Assembly: GCA_934183305.1 (NCBI GenBank)
Contig: CAKPSF010000001.1
Coordinates: 186,001 to 250,000, forward strand
From: an uncultured Clostridia bacterium
GTDB lineage: Bacteria > Bacillota > Clostridia > TANB77 > CAG-508
Reading direction: 5' to 3'
Length of the DNA: 64,000 bases
Part shown: positions 17,365 through 27,866 of the stretch, one piece after another
Layout of the letters: each line of letters begins with the position of its first letter
Position numbering within the stretch: position 1 is the stretch's first letter
Position numbers and translations under genes: made by a program
Notes under the pieces: model-generated
The model's database searches: none
Told to the model about the DNA's origin: nothing
Seen by the model: only the letters and a program-made list of their open reading frames with translations

Positions 17365-17392
17365 TAACGTAAATGAAAGGGGCTTTTGCGTA

Positions 17393-20300
17393 ATGGATTA
17401 TTCACTAACTAATCCTCAAAATTCAATATGGCTTACAGAAAAATTTTATAACGGGACATCTATAAACAATATAAGTGGTTATACTTATATCTCTGAAAAA
17501 GTAGATTTTAAAATTTTGAATAAAGCTATAAATGAAGTAGTAAAAACAAATGATGCAATGAGAATAAAAATAAAGGAAAAGGATAATTCTTGCATTCAAT
17601 ATGTTTCAGAATACACTTCTCTTGATATCAAAGTAGTTGAATTATCATCTGAGGAAGAAATAGAAAAAAAGGCATTAGAACTTGCAAAAATTCCTTTTTC
17701 TATTGAAGATAATCTGCTATTTAAGTTTACCTTATATAAATTACCAAATAATTATGGTGGTTTCTTTTTAAGTGCTCACCATCTTATTGGTGACTCATGG
17801 TCTTTAGGCTTAGTGGTAAAGCAAGTTATGGTTGCATATGCAGATATTAAAAACAATAATTATACAGAAAAATCGTATCCTTCATATACATCATATATTG
17901 AAGATGAAAGAAAATACTTAGAAAGCGACAAATTCAAAAAAGATAAAGAATACTGGAACCAAGTTTTCAGAACTGTTCCAGAAATAGCTACTATTCCATC
18001 TTGTCAAAAAAATAACGATGTTTCATGTAATGGTAATAGAGCCAATTTTAGTTTTGATAATAATTTAGTTAATACTTTGAATAATTTTTGTAAAGAAAAT
18101 AAAATATCATTGTATAACTTTTTTATGGCTGTTTATTCTTTATATTTAGGAAGAGTTAGTAATTTAGATGATTTCGTTATTGGCACTCCAATATTAAATA
18201 GAACAAATTTTGAACAAAAAAATACAATGGGTATGTTTATTAGTACTGCCCCATTAAGAATAAATTTAAAACATGAAATGTCCTTTATTGATTTTATAAA
18301 AGATATCTCAACAAGTACAATTTCATTGTTTAGACACCAAAAATATCCTTATCAGTATATATTAGAAGACTTAAGAAAAATTGATTCTTCTGTTCCTAAT
18401 TTATATAGTGTTGTTCTTTCTTATCAAATTACTAAAACTTTTGATGAAGAAAGTGGTATAAAATATAGAGCAGAATGGCTTAACAATGGATGTTGCGCAG
18501 ATGATTTACAGATTCATTTATTAGATTTAAATGATGATGGAAAAATACATATTGCATATGATTACAAAACAGATAAATATACAAATCAAGACATAGCTGA
18601 TTTACATGAAAGAATTTTGACAATTATAAATCAAGTTATGTCTAATAATGCTATTCTTTTAAAAGACATTGAAATAGTAACCCCAGAGGAAAAACATAAA
18701 ATTCTCTATGATTTTAATAATACAAAGGTAGATTATCCAAAAGATAAGACAATTGTGGATTTATTTGAAGAACAAGTTGAAAAAACGCCTGATAATATTG
18801 CTGTTGTTTTTGAAAACCAAAAATTAACTTACAAAGAACTAAATGAAAAAGCAAATCAATTGGCTAGATATTTAATTGAAAACAAAATCTCAAACCAAGA
18901 TGTAGTTGCAATTTTTCTTGATAAATCTTTAGAAATTGTGATTTCAATATTAGCAATTCTTAAAGTTGGAGCCATATATTTACCAATTGATACAGATTAT
19001 CCCCAAAATAGAATTGATTATATTATAAGCAATTCAAATACCAAAATATTATTATTTTCTAACACATTAAATAACAGAACATTTAAAATACCTACTTTAA
19101 ATGTTCAAGATAATAGCATTTATAATGGTGACATATCTGCTAATATTAATTACAAACTTTCACCATACGATTTGGCATACATTACTTATACTTCTGGTTC
19201 AACAGGTAATCCAAAAGGAGTAATGATTAAACATAATAATGTTGTAAGATTAATAAAAAATACAAATTATATAAATTTTAAAGAGCATGATAATATTCTT
19301 CAAACAGGTTCGGTAGTTTTTGATGCATCAACATTTGAAATTTTTGGTGCATTATTAAATGGATTAACTGTTTATCTTCTAAAAAAAGAAAACCTACTTA
19401 ATCCAACATTGTTTGCATCTTATTTAAAAAGCAAACATATAACTATATTATTCTTAACCACTGCATTATTTAATAAATATTGTGAAGAAGATCCAACAAT
19501 GTTTTCTAATGTTTCATATTTATTAACAGGCGGTGAGGCAGTTTCTAACAAACATATGCAAATTGCGAAGAAGACAAATCCTAATTTAAATTTGGTTCAC
19601 GTTTATGGGCCAACAGAAAACACAACTTTTTCAACATATTACTTAGTAAAATCTGATTCAAATACATTTCCAATTGGTAAGCCAATTTCTAACTCAACTG
19701 CATATGTAGTTTCCAATATTGGTTCACTTTGTCCTATTGACGTTCCCGGTGAATTATGGGTTGGAGGAGATGGAGTATCAAAAGGTTACTTAAATAACCA
19801 TGAATTAACAGAAGAGAAATTTATAAATAATCCTTTTGGAGATGGAATAATATATAAAACTGGCGATTTAGTTAAGTGGTTACCAGATGGAAATATTGAA
19901 TTTATTGGTAGAATTGATAATCAGATAAAACTTAGAGGATTTAGAATTGAACTTAGCGAAATTGATACTAATATTTTGGCCTATCCAAACATTAAACAGT
20001 CTATCTCAATTATTCAAAATATTAATAACAATAAAACTATATGTTCATATATAGTTGCAGATAAAACAATTGATATTAATGCTTTAAAAAAGAAACTTGG
20101 AAAAAATTTAGCAAACTATATGATTCCAACATATATAACAATTCTTGATAAATTACCTTTAAACATAAATGGTAAAGTGGATAGAAAATTATTGCCTTTG
20201 CCTGAAATAAATACAGAAGATATAACTAATCCTAGAAACGAAACCGATAGCATAATAATATCATGCTTAAAAGAAATTCTTGGATTATCTAGCATTAGTA

Positions 20301-23300
20301 TAACAAGTTCATTCTTTGATATTGGTGGCGATTCTCTTTCAGCAATATCATTGGGAACTAAGTTAACAAGTATATTGTCTCAAACAATAACTGTTCAAGA
20401 TATATTTAATAATCCTATTATTATGGATTTATCCGATTATATTGTCAATTTAAAAAACTCTAGTATAAAAATTATACCAAAACATGATAAAATGGATTTT
20501 TATCCGTTATCTGCCGTACAAAGTGGTATTTATTATGCTGCAAATTTAGATAGTAATTCAATTTTATATAATACTGCTGTAGGAATTATAATTAATAAGG
20601 AATTAGATACATCTAAACTAGAAAAATGTTTTAACACATTAATAAATAGGCATGAATCATTACGTGCACATTTTAATTTAATTGATGATAAAATTGTCCA
20701 AATTATAGATAATAATATAGATTTCAAACTAAAAATTACAGAATCAAATGATGAAAATATAGACAAAATCTATAGAAACTTTGTAAAACCTTTCGATTTA
20801 TCAAGAGCTCCTCTATTTAGAGCAGAAGCTATTAAATTACCAAATGATAAAATGTTACTTTTGTTAGATATGCATCACATAATCAGCGATGGTATATCAT
20901 TAAAAATATTAATGCAAGAATTATGCTCTTTGTATAATGGTGAAACATTACCTGTTCAAAATATTGATTATACAGATTTTTGTATATGGGAAAAAGAACA
21001 ATTCAAAACAGATGAATTTAATAAAAAGAAAGAATTTTGGGTAAACAAATTTAAAGAAGAAATACCTTTATTAAATATGCCTACAACATACCCTAGACCT
21101 TCTATGCAAAGTTTCGAAGGAAAAGATTACAGATTAAATCTATCCAAAGACATATTTAATAAAATAAATACTGTTGCAAAAGCATTAAATATAACTCCTT
21201 ATATGTTAATGTTATCTTGCTATTATATATTATTATATAAATATACTTCTCAAGATGATATAGTGGTTGGTAGTCCAATTGTTGGTAGAGAATTACCTGA
21301 ACTTTCTAATGTTTTAGGAATGTTTGTTAATACTTTAGCATTAAGAAATAATGTGGATCACAATTTATCTTTTGAAGAGTTTAGTACAAATATAAAAGAA
21401 AACTGCTTAGAGTATTTTAAAAAACAAACCTATCCTTTTGATATGCTTGTTAATGATCTAAAAATCAAAAGAGATCCAAGCAGAAATCCTTTATTTGATA
21501 CGGTTTTCGTATACCAAAATGAAGGTTACCCACCACTTAATATAAATGGTATTAGCGCTACATATTATACCCCCAAAATAACAACATCTAAATTTGATTT
21601 AACTTTAGAGATTGTTCCAAATAATGGAGAATATTCATTACGCTTTGAATATTGTACAAAACTGTTTGATGAAAAATATATAAAAAGACTTGCATCTCAT
21701 TACATTAATATTTTAAATTCTATTTTAGATGATACTAAGACTCAAATTTCAAATATTAATATGTTATCTAATGATGAAAGAGAAAAAATATTATATAAAT
21801 TTAACGATATTGAAGAGCCAATAAATGATGATACTTTTGTAACTTTATTTGAAAACCAAGTTAAAAAATATCCAAATAATACAGCCTTAATATGTGATAA
21901 CAAAACCTTAACATATTCTGAGCTAAACGAGAAAGCTAACAGTTTAGCACATTTCTTAATTGCTCATGACGTCAAACAAAATGATATTATAGCAATTATG
22001 ACTGATAGATCGCTAGAAACAATTGTAAGTATGCTTGGAATTTTAAAAGCTGGCGCTGCTTTTGTAAATATGGATCCTACATATCCAATAGAAAGAACTA
22101 CATATTATTTAAATGATTGTAAAGCAAAATGTGTGTTAAAACAAAAACATTTAGACCTACCAGTTAAAGATTTTGAAAACATTTATGAAATAGATTTAGA
22201 TAACTCTAATATATACGGAAAAAATACTGAAAATCCAAATTTAAAGATTAATTTAGATAGTCTTTCTTACATTATATATACATCTGGTTCAACTGGTGTT
22301 CCAAAAGGTGTTGTATTAAACCAAGTTGGTCTTGCAAATATGTGTAAAGCAATGACACGAGTTTTAGACTACTTAAAAGATGGTCCTAACCATGCAATAC
22401 TATCTGTAACATCTACTCCTTTTGATATATTTGTATATGAAATAACAGTATCATTATCACACGGCATGCGAGTTGTTCTTGCAAATAACGCAGAACATAG
22501 AAATCCTAAATTAGTAGATATGTTAATAAGAAAATATAATGTCGACGTTATGACTGTAACACCAAGTCTTATGAAAATAAATTACGATAATAGAGAACCA
22601 AATTCAGCATTAGCAAATGTTAAAAACATGGTTTTTGGCGGTGAGCCTTTATCTGAAAAATTTGTCCATGATTTGAAAGCTCTTTCTTCAGATATAACTG
22701 TGTACAACATATATGGACCTAGTGAAATAACTGTATTGTCAAATGTTCAAAATTTAAATGGAGAAGACAAGATCTCTATTGGCCCTCCTATACTAAATAC
22801 AAAAATATATGTATTAGATAATGACATGAATCCGCTTCCAATAGGTTTCTCTGGCGAAATATACATAGGTGGAATTCAAGTAGGTTATGGATATCTTGGA
22901 AAAGAAGATTTAACTAATGAAAAATTTATAAATAATCCATTTGCTCCTGGAAAGATGTTTAAATCTGGAGATATTGGTAGATGGACAGAAGATGGTAAAT
23001 TACAATGTCTAGGTAGAATAGATCATCAAATAAAACTAAGAGGCTTAAGAGTTGAATTAGGAGAAATAGAAAAATTACTTGAAGTCATCCCAGAAGTTGA
23101 TGAGGCTGTTGTAAATAAAGTTACTATAGATGATAAGGAAGCTTTATGTGCTTATTATGTACTTAATTCTAGCATTGATGAAACATTACTTAGAACTACA
23201 TTAAGGGAGAAATTACCTTATTATATGGTTCCTACATATTTTATGAAATTGGACAAGATGCCTTATTCTATTAATAGAAAAATAGATAGAAAAGCATTAC

Positions 23301-24805
23301 CTCTTCCAACAAAAGTATCATCATCAAATAAGAGAAATATTGAGGCTACAACTCCATTAAATACAACTGCAGACAAACTATTATTTATATGGAAAAATGT
23401 TTTGCATACTAATGATATTGATATCAATGATAATTTCTTTGATGTTGGCGGAGATTCAATTGCTGCAATTCAAGTACAAATTGAAGCTGTGAAACTTGGT
23501 ATTAATATTGAATACTCAGATATTTTCAAATATCCTACAATAAAACAATTGTCTGGAAATATTAAAAGTAATGAATGTTTTGATTTAACTAGATTTACAA
23601 ATACAAAAATAGAAGAATTATTGAAAAACAACAACATTAAGAATTTAACAACAATCCATAAAGCAAAATTTAAAAATGTATTAATTATTGGAACTACTGG
23701 TTATTTAGGCATACATTTAATATATGAATATTTAACAACTTGTAAAGGTAAAGCATATTGCTTAATTAGACCAAAAAATAATATGTCACCAGAGCAAAGA
23801 TTAGAAGACATATTTACATTCTATTTTGGTAAAAATTGTTATGATAAATATAAAAAACGTATTATTATTTTAAAGGGTGATATTACGATAGATAATTTAG
23901 GCTTATCAACTAATGAGCTTGAAGTAGTTCAAAATAAAGTAGATGTAATAATTAATTCAGGTGCATTAGTAAAACACTATGGAACAAGTAAGTTGTTTGA
24001 AGATATAAATGTACACGGAACTCAAAATGTAGTTGACTTCTGTACAAAATATAATAAACGTTTGTTACACATTTCAACTATAAGTGTTTCTGGAAATGGT
24101 GAAAGACTTGATAATTATGAAAATGAAGAATTATTAAAAAACACCTTCACAGAAAGTGATTTATATATTGGTCAAAAAGTAAATGGTATTTATACTTATA
24201 CTAAATTTCAAGCTGAATGTATAGTACTTAATGCTATTGCAAATGGCCTTAACGCTATGATATTCCGTGTTGGAAATGTTACAAATAGGTTTAATGATGG
24301 TATGTTCCAACGAAACTTTAATGATAATGCATTTGCTAAAAGAATTAAATCTTTTATAGAAATAGGTGCTTTCCCAGAATATTTCTTAGAACATGAATTA
24401 GAATTAAGCCCTGTTGATTTATGTGCAAAGGCTATAATTAAAGCATTACAATATGAAAGTAATTGTAATGTATTACATATATACAACAGCCACTTGTTAG
24501 CAATTAAATTGTTTATTGAAGTGCTAAATGATTTAAATATTAAATTAACACCTGTATCTAATAAGCTTATGATTGATATAATTACAGGCATATTGGAAGA
24601 TGATAGTAGAAAAGAAATCATATCTGGTATTATTTATGATCTAGACAAAAATAAAAACTTAGTATATACTTCAAATATCAGTTTAAATTCTGATTTCTCT
24701 AATAAATATCTTGCAAAAATAGGTTTTTATTGGAGAAAATCTGACAAAAGATATCTAAAAAAATGTATGAAATATTTCAAAGAAATAGGATTTATAAATT
24801 TTTAG
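17393..24805 (+). CDS. Dimodular nonribosomal peptide synthetase, C-A-T-C-A-T-R
   Basis: 2470 residues. Domains: C1 (1-440, HHLIGDS near 128, with Ser where most have Gly), A1 (460-930, YTSGSTGNPKG near 598), T1 (FFDIGGDSL near 975), C2 (1025-1450, HHIISDG near 1161), A2 (1475-1960, YTSGSTGVPKG near 1629), T2 (VGGDSI near 2018) and a terminal NAD(P)H thioester reductase (GTTGYLG near 2100, YTYTK near 2267). All active-site residues are present. My reading of the A1 pocket, D-A-F-F-L-G-V-T-F, suggests a branched aliphatic residue; A2 (D-I-Y-T-V-G-I-V-L) I cannot assign. Reductase-ended dimodular NRPSs release dipeptide aldehydes that may cyclise to pyrazinones; the extra first C domain suggests an N-acyl cap. 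No phosphopantetheinyl transferase is nearby. Confidence 0.95.
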   Translation: MDYSLTNPQNSIWLTEKFYNGTSINNISGYTYISEKVDFKILNKAINEVVKTNDAMRIKIKEKDNSCIQYVSEYTSLDIKVVELSSEEEIEKKALELAKIPFSIEDNLLFKFTLYKLPNNYGGFFLSAHHLIGDSWSLGLVVKQVMVAYADIKNNNYTEKSYPSYTSYIEDERKYLESDKFKKDKEYWNQVFRTVPEIATIPSCQKNNDVSCNGNRANFSFDNNLVNTLNNFCKENKISLYNFFMAVYSLYLGRVSNLDDFVIGTPILNRTNFEQKNTMGMFISTAPLRINLKHEMSFIDFIKDISTSTISLFRHQKYPYQYILEDLRKIDSSVPNLYSVVLSYQITKTFDEESGIKYRAEWLNNGCCADDLQIHLLDLNDDGKIHIAYDYKTDKYTNQDIADLHERILTIINQVMSNNAILLKDIEIVTPEEKHKILYDFNNTKVDYPKDKTIVDLFEEQVEKTPDNIAVVFENQKLTYKELNEKANQLARYLIENKISNQDVVAIFLDKSLEIVISILAILKVGAIYLPIDTDYPQNRIDYIISNSNTKILLFSNTLNNRTFKIPTLNVQDNSIYNGDISANINYKLSPYDLAYITYTSGSTGNPKGVMIKHNNVVRLIKNTNYINFKEHDNILQTGSVVFDASTFEIFGALLNGLTVYLLKKENLLNPTLFASYLKSKHITILFLTTALFNKYCEEDPTMFSNVSYLLTGGEAVSNKHMQIAKKTNPNLNLVHVYGPTENTTFSTYYLVKSDSNTFPIGKPISNSTAYVVSNIGSLCPIDVPGELWVGGDGVSKGYLNNHELTEEKFINNPFGDGIIYKTGDLVKWLPDGNIEFIGRIDNQIKLRGFRIELSEIDTNILAYPNIKQSISIIQNINNNKTICSYIVADKTIDINALKKKLGKNLANYMIPTYITILDKLPLNINGKVDRKLLPLPEINTEDITNPRNETDSIIISCLKEILGLSSISITSSFFDIGGDSLSAISLGTKLTSILSQTITVQDIFNNPIIMDLSDYIVNLKNSSIKIIPKHDKMDFYPLSAVQSGIYYAANLDSNSILYNTAVGIIINKELDTSKLEKCFNTLINRHESLRAHFNLIDDKIVQIIDNNIDFKLKITESNDENIDKIYRNFVKPFDLSRAPLFRAEAIKLPNDKMLLLLDMHHIISDGISLKILMQELCSLYNGETLPVQNIDYTDFCIWEKEQFKTDEFNKKKEFWVNKFKEEIPLLNMPTTYPRPSMQSFEGKDYRLNLSKDIFNKINTVAKALNITPYMLMLSCYYILLYKYTSQDDIVVGSPIVGRELPELSNVLGMFVNTLALRNNVDHNLSFEEFSTNIKENCLEYFKKQTYPFDMLVNDLKIKRDPSRNPLFDTVFVYQNEGYPPLNINGISATYYTPKITTSKFDLTLEIVPNNGEYSLRFEYCTKLFDEKYIKRLASHYINILNSILDDTKTQISNINMLSNDEREKILYKFNDIEEPINDDTFVTLFENQVKKYPNNTALICDNKTLTYSELNEKANSLAHFLIAHDVKQNDIIAIMTDRSLETIVSMLGILKAGAAFVNMDPTYPIERTTYYLNDCKAKCVLKQKHLDLPVKDFENIYEIDLDNSNIYGKNTENPNLKINLDSLSYIIYTSGSTGVPKGVVLNQVGLANMCKAMTRVLDYLKDGPNHAILSVTSTPFDIFVYEITVSLSHGMRVVLANNAEHRNPKLVDMLIRKYNVDVMTVTPSLMKINYDNREPNSALANVKNMVFGGEPLSEKFVHDLKALSSDITVYNIYGPSEITVLSNVQNLNGEDKISIGPPILNTKIYVLDNDMNPLPIGFSGEIYIGGIQVGYGYLGKEDLTNEKFINNPFAPGKMFKSGDIGRWTEDGKLQCLGRIDHQIKLRGLRVELGEIEKLLEVIPEVDEAVVNKVTIDDKEALCAYYVLNSSIDETLLRTTLREKLPYYMVPTYFMKLDKMPYSINRKIDRKALPLPTKVSSSNKRNIEATTPLNTTADKLLFIWKNVLHTNDIDINDNFFDVGGDSIAAIQVQIEAVKLGINIEYSDIFKYPTIKQLSGNIKSNECFDLTRFTNTKIEELLKNNNIKNLTTIHKAKFKNVLIIGTTGYLGIHLIYEYLTTCKGKAYCLIRPKNNMSPEQRLEDIFTFYFGKNCYDKYKKRIIILKGDITIDNLGLSTNELEVVQNKVDVIINSGALVKHYGTSKLFEDINVHGTQNVVDFCTKYNKRLLHISTISVSGNGERLDNYENEELLKNTFTESDLYIGQKVNGIYTYTKFQAECIVLNAIANGLNAMIFRVGNVTNRFNDGMFQRNFNDNAFAKRIKSFIEIGAFPEYFLEHELELSPVDLCAKAIIKALQYESNCNVLHIYNSHLLAIKLFIEVLNDLNIKLTPVSNKLMIDIITGILEDDSRKEIISGIIYDLDKNKNLVYTSNISLNSDFSNKYLAKIGFYWRKSDKRYLKKCMKYFKEIGFINF

Positions 24806-24817
24806 GAGGATTAACAA

Positions 24818-26632
24818 ATGAATTTTATTAATACACAATTTTTATTACTTGTTTTCTCTGCATTATTGACATTGGGATTAATGATATACGTTAAAAAAAG
24901 TAATAAAACAAGTCAAATAAACAAATTATTTTTCTATGTTTTACTTTGTACATTTATTATATCGTTTGGAGTAATATGCCAAGCAATTGGATATTATGTG
25001 ATGGGTATAAATCCTATTTATTTTGAATATGTAATATATATTGGTACTTGTTTTTTACCAGTTGCACTATTTTTTACAAGCTTAAGCTTTGCGAATACTA
25101 AAATCAAGTTTAAAAGAATGCATCTACTACTTTTTGTAATACCTGTCATATCTTTAATAGCTGTTTGGACTAATAATTACCATAACTTGTTTTACTCAAA
25201 TTATTCTTTAAATTTAAATGAAAATAAATATGGTCCATATGCAATTATTCATATGTTTTATACTTATAGTTTATTTGCACTAAGTATACTTTATCTTGTT
25301 AAATATTCAATTAAGAATGCAGGTTTCTTTTCAAAGCAATCTATATTACTTGTTTTAGGTGCATTGTTACCAATAACTACTAATTTATTAGGGACTTTTG
25401 GTATAATACCTATGACTGTATATATAACTCCAATTTCATTTGCTTTTGCAATGGCCTTTTTTGCCATAGCAATATTCAAGTTTGACTTTCTTAAAGTTAC
25501 ACCTATTGCAATGCAAAGAATTGTTGATAGAATGTCTGATAGTTTCTTGGTTGTAAATGAAGACAATGTAATTACAGATTTTAATGAAACATTTTTAAAA
25601 ACATTTAAATTATCTTCTATTAATGTTAGAAATGTGAACTTTAAAAATTTTCTAAATTCAAGAAATCTTGATGGAATAACTCCTGTTCTTATTTCATCTA
25701 CATTTAAAAAATGCAGAAATACAAATGAAACTGTATTAGTAAAAAAAGAATTTAAAATTAAAAATAATTATTTTAATATAGAAGCAAGCGGAATATTCTC
25801 TAAAAAAAGTTTTTTAGGAACTCTAATTCTTTTAAAAGATGTTACTCAACACGTTATAGATAAACAAATAATTGAAGATAACCAAAGTATGCTTATGGAA
25901 AAAGAACGTTTGGCTTCACTTGGTCAAATGATTGGTGGTATTGCTCACAACTTAAAAACACCAATAATGTCTATTGCTGGTGCTGCCGAAGGATTAACAG
26001 ACTTAACAAAGGAATACGATATATCAATTGGTGACCCAACAGTTACTAATGAGGACCATCATGCTATTGTTAAAGATATGAATACATGGATTGAAAAAAT
26101 AAAAACTCATACATCATATATGTCAGATGTAATCACAGCCGTTAAAGGTCAAGCTGTTGCATTTTCTGAAACAACAAATTCCGGATTTACAGTTGCTGAA
26201 TTATTAAAATATGTTGACGTTTTAATGAAACATGAATTGAAAAATGCTTTAGTAGAATTAAATACTTCCGTATTGGTTCCAGATACACTTACTTTAAAGG
26301 GAAATATCAATAGTTTAGTCCAGGTTATTAATAACATTATTTCAAATGCAATTCAAGCATATAATGGACAACCGAATAAGAATATTGATTTTATCATAAA
26401 GAAAAAAGGCGATAATATTATATTTACAATTCAAGATTATGGATGTGGAATGCCTAAAAAGGTACAAGATAAATTATTTAAAGAAATGATTACAACAAAA
26501 GGAAAAAACGGTACAGGGCTAGGATTATTTATGTCTTACTCAAATATTAGAGCTCACTTTAATGGAAATATGGAATTTGTATCTCAAGAAGGAAAAGGAA
26601 CAAGATTTGATATAACAATACCATTAAATTAA
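24818..26632 (+). CDS. Sensor histidine kinase with N-terminal 7TM domain
   Basis: 604 residues. An N-terminal seven-helix region of the histidine-kinase 7TM type (about 1-225; signature AVWTNNYHNLFYSNY) is followed by a PAS-like domain (about 230-345). Then come a dimerisation helix with the phospho-acceptor GGIAHNLKTP (His near 377) and an ATPase domain with NNIISNAIQAY, DYGCGMP and GTGLGLFMS boxes. All kinase residues are intact. It starts 12 bases after the NRPS stop with its own AGGAGG and no terminator between them, so both are cotranscribed. It might sense the peptide product or a membrane signal; the following HD-GYP regulator is its likely partner. Confidence 0.93.
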   Translation: MNFINTQFLLLVFSALLTLGLMIYVKKSNKTSQINKLFFYVLLCTFIISFGVICQAIGYYVMGINPIYFEYVIYIGTCFLPVALFFTSLSFANTKIKFKRMHLLLFVIPVISLIAVWTNNYHNLFYSNYSLNLNENKYGPYAIIHMFYTYSLFALSILYLVKYSIKNAGFFSKQSILLVLGALLPITTNLLGTFGIIPMTVYITPISFAFAMAFFAIAIFKFDFLKVTPIAMQRIVDRMSDSFLVVNEDNVITDFNETFLKTFKLSSINVRNVNFKNFLNSRNLDGITPVLISSTFKKCRNTNETVLVKKEFKIKNNYFNIEASGIFSKKSFLGTLILLKDVTQHVIDKQIIEDNQSMLMEKERLASLGQMIGGIAHNLKTPIMSIAGAAEGLTDLTKEYDISIGDPTVTNEDHHAIVKDMNTWIEKIKTHTSYMSDVITAVKGQAVAFSETTNSGFTVAELLKYVDVLMKHELKNALVELNTSVLVPDTLTLKGNINSLVQVINNIISNAIQAYNGQPNKNIDFIIKKKGDNIIFTIQDYGCGMPKKVQDKLFKEMITTKGKNGTGLGLFMSYSNIRAHFNGNMEFVSQEGKGTRFDITIPLN

Positions 26633-26644
26633 TTTTAGTTATAG

Positions 26645-26677
26645 AAAGGATGAAATATATGAATTTCATCCTTTTTT
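26645..26677 (+). terminator. Terminator of the NRPS-kinase operon
   Basis: Perfect 12-base stem AAAGGATGAAAT/ATTTCATCCTTT (26645-26656, 26663-26674) and a T run, directly after the kinase gene. Confidence 0.85.
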
Positions 26678-26699
26678 GTAACATTTTTTCACTTTCTTC

Positions 26700-26728
26700 T
26701 TGCTTTTATTTGTTTTTATTAATATAAT
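26700..26728 (+). promoter_or_regulatory. Promoter of the REC/HD-GYP gene
   Basis: TTGCTT (26700-26705), 17 bases, TATAAT (26723-26728), followed by AGGAGG before the ATG at 26764. The regulator is therefore expressed separately from the NRPS and kinase. Confidence 0.65.
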
Positions 26729-26763
26729 AATTGTGAGCTAATAGATATATTAGGAGGTTTCTT

Positions 26764-27822
26764 ATGAGAAAAAACATAAACGAAAATGTATCTACAGGAT
26801 ATAAAATAATTGGAGTAGATGATGAATCAGGAATCTTAGATTCTTTATCTATATTTATGAAGCGTTCAGGTTATGACTTTGTTGCTGTTACAGATCCTAT
26901 GGAGGCTATTGAAAGAGTTAAAAATGAACATTTTGATTTAATGCTTTTAGACTTTATAATGACTCCTATTCATGGTGACCAGGTTGTTGAAGAAATTCGT
27001 AAGTTCAATAAAGAATTATATATTCTATTACTTACTGGTCATAAAGATTTAGCTCCACCATTGGAAACAATTAAAAGATTAGATATTCAAGGTTATTGTG
27101 AAAAAAGTGATAAGTTTGATCAATTACTTTTACTTGTTGAATCTGGAATAAAAGCAATAGAACAAATGAATTTAATTAAGAAAATTAATGCAGAATTAAA
27201 AGAAACTAATGAAAAATTAGAAAAGGCATACTTAGAAACAATACAAACTTTGCGTTTCACTGTTGAAGCAAAAGATGTATACACAAGAGGTCATTCAGAT
27301 AGAGTTTCTGCATATTCAGTTTTAATTGGAAAATACTTAGGATTAACTGAAGAAGATATACATTTACTAAAAGTTGGTGGTCTTTTCCATGATATTGGAA
27401 AAATAGGCGTTCCTGATAGTATTCTATTAAAAACATCAAAACTTACTGATGATGAGTATTCAGAAATAAAAAACCACCCAACAATCGGTGCACATATACT
27501 ATCAAATGCTTCTATTTTTGAAAAAGCAATACCTATTGTTAAACATCATCATGAAAGATACGATGGACACGGTTATCCTTCAAAACTTGCTGGCGAGGAC
27601 ATCCCTTATTTAGCAAGAATAGCAGCTGTTGCAGATAGTTTCGATGCCATGACATCTAGAAGAACTTATAGAGATTCGTTACCAATTGATATTGTAAAAC
27701 AGGAAATTGAAAAAAATAAAGGAACTCAATTTGATCCAAAAATTGCAGACGTATTTTTAGATATTTTAAATAATCATTATGATGAGATTGAAGAAATTAG
27801 AAATACATTTCCTTGTAATTAA
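26764..27822 (+). CDS. Response regulator with HD-GYP output domain
   Basis: 352 residues. Receiver domain at about 15-135 with the acidic pocket VDDES and phospho-acceptor Asp in LMLLDFIM (near 62); a coiled linker at 140-165; HD-GYP domain at 165-345 with RGHSDRVS, HDIGKIGVP, HHERYDGHGYP and VADSFDAMT. HD-GYP proteins hydrolyse cyclic-di-GMP to pGpG or GMP; all metal ligands look present. Adjacent to the 7TM kinase but separately promoted. Predicted role: phosphorylation-dependent lowering of cyclic-di-GMP, thereby linking the NRPS locus to motility, adhesion or exopolysaccharide. Confidence 0.93.
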   Translation: MRKNINENVSTGYKIIGVDDESGILDSLSIFMKRSGYDFVAVTDPMEAIERVKNEHFDLMLLDFIMTPIHGDQVVEEIRKFNKELYILLLTGHKDLAPPLETIKRLDIQGYCEKSDKFDQLLLLVESGIKAIEQMNLIKKINAELKETNEKLEKAYLETIQTLRFTVEAKDVYTRGHSDRVSAYSVLIGKYLGLTEEDIHLLKVGGLFHDIGKIGVPDSILLKTSKLTDDEYSEIKNHPTIGAHILSNASIFEKAIPIVKHHHERYDGHGYPSKLAGEDIPYLARIAAVADSFDAMTSRRTYRDSLPIDIVKQEIEKNKGTQFDPKIADVFLDILNNHYDEIEEIRNTFPCN

Positions 27823-27834
27823 ATATTGCCAAAA

Positions 27835-27865
27835 AATAAGATTTCAAACGAAATCTTATTTTTGC
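27835..27865. terminator. Bidirectional terminator between HD-GYP gene and tex
   Basis: Stem AATAAGATTT/AAATCTTATT (27835-27844, 27851-27860) flanked by A and T runs, serving both convergent genes. Confidence 0.8.
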
Positions 27866-27866
27866 T

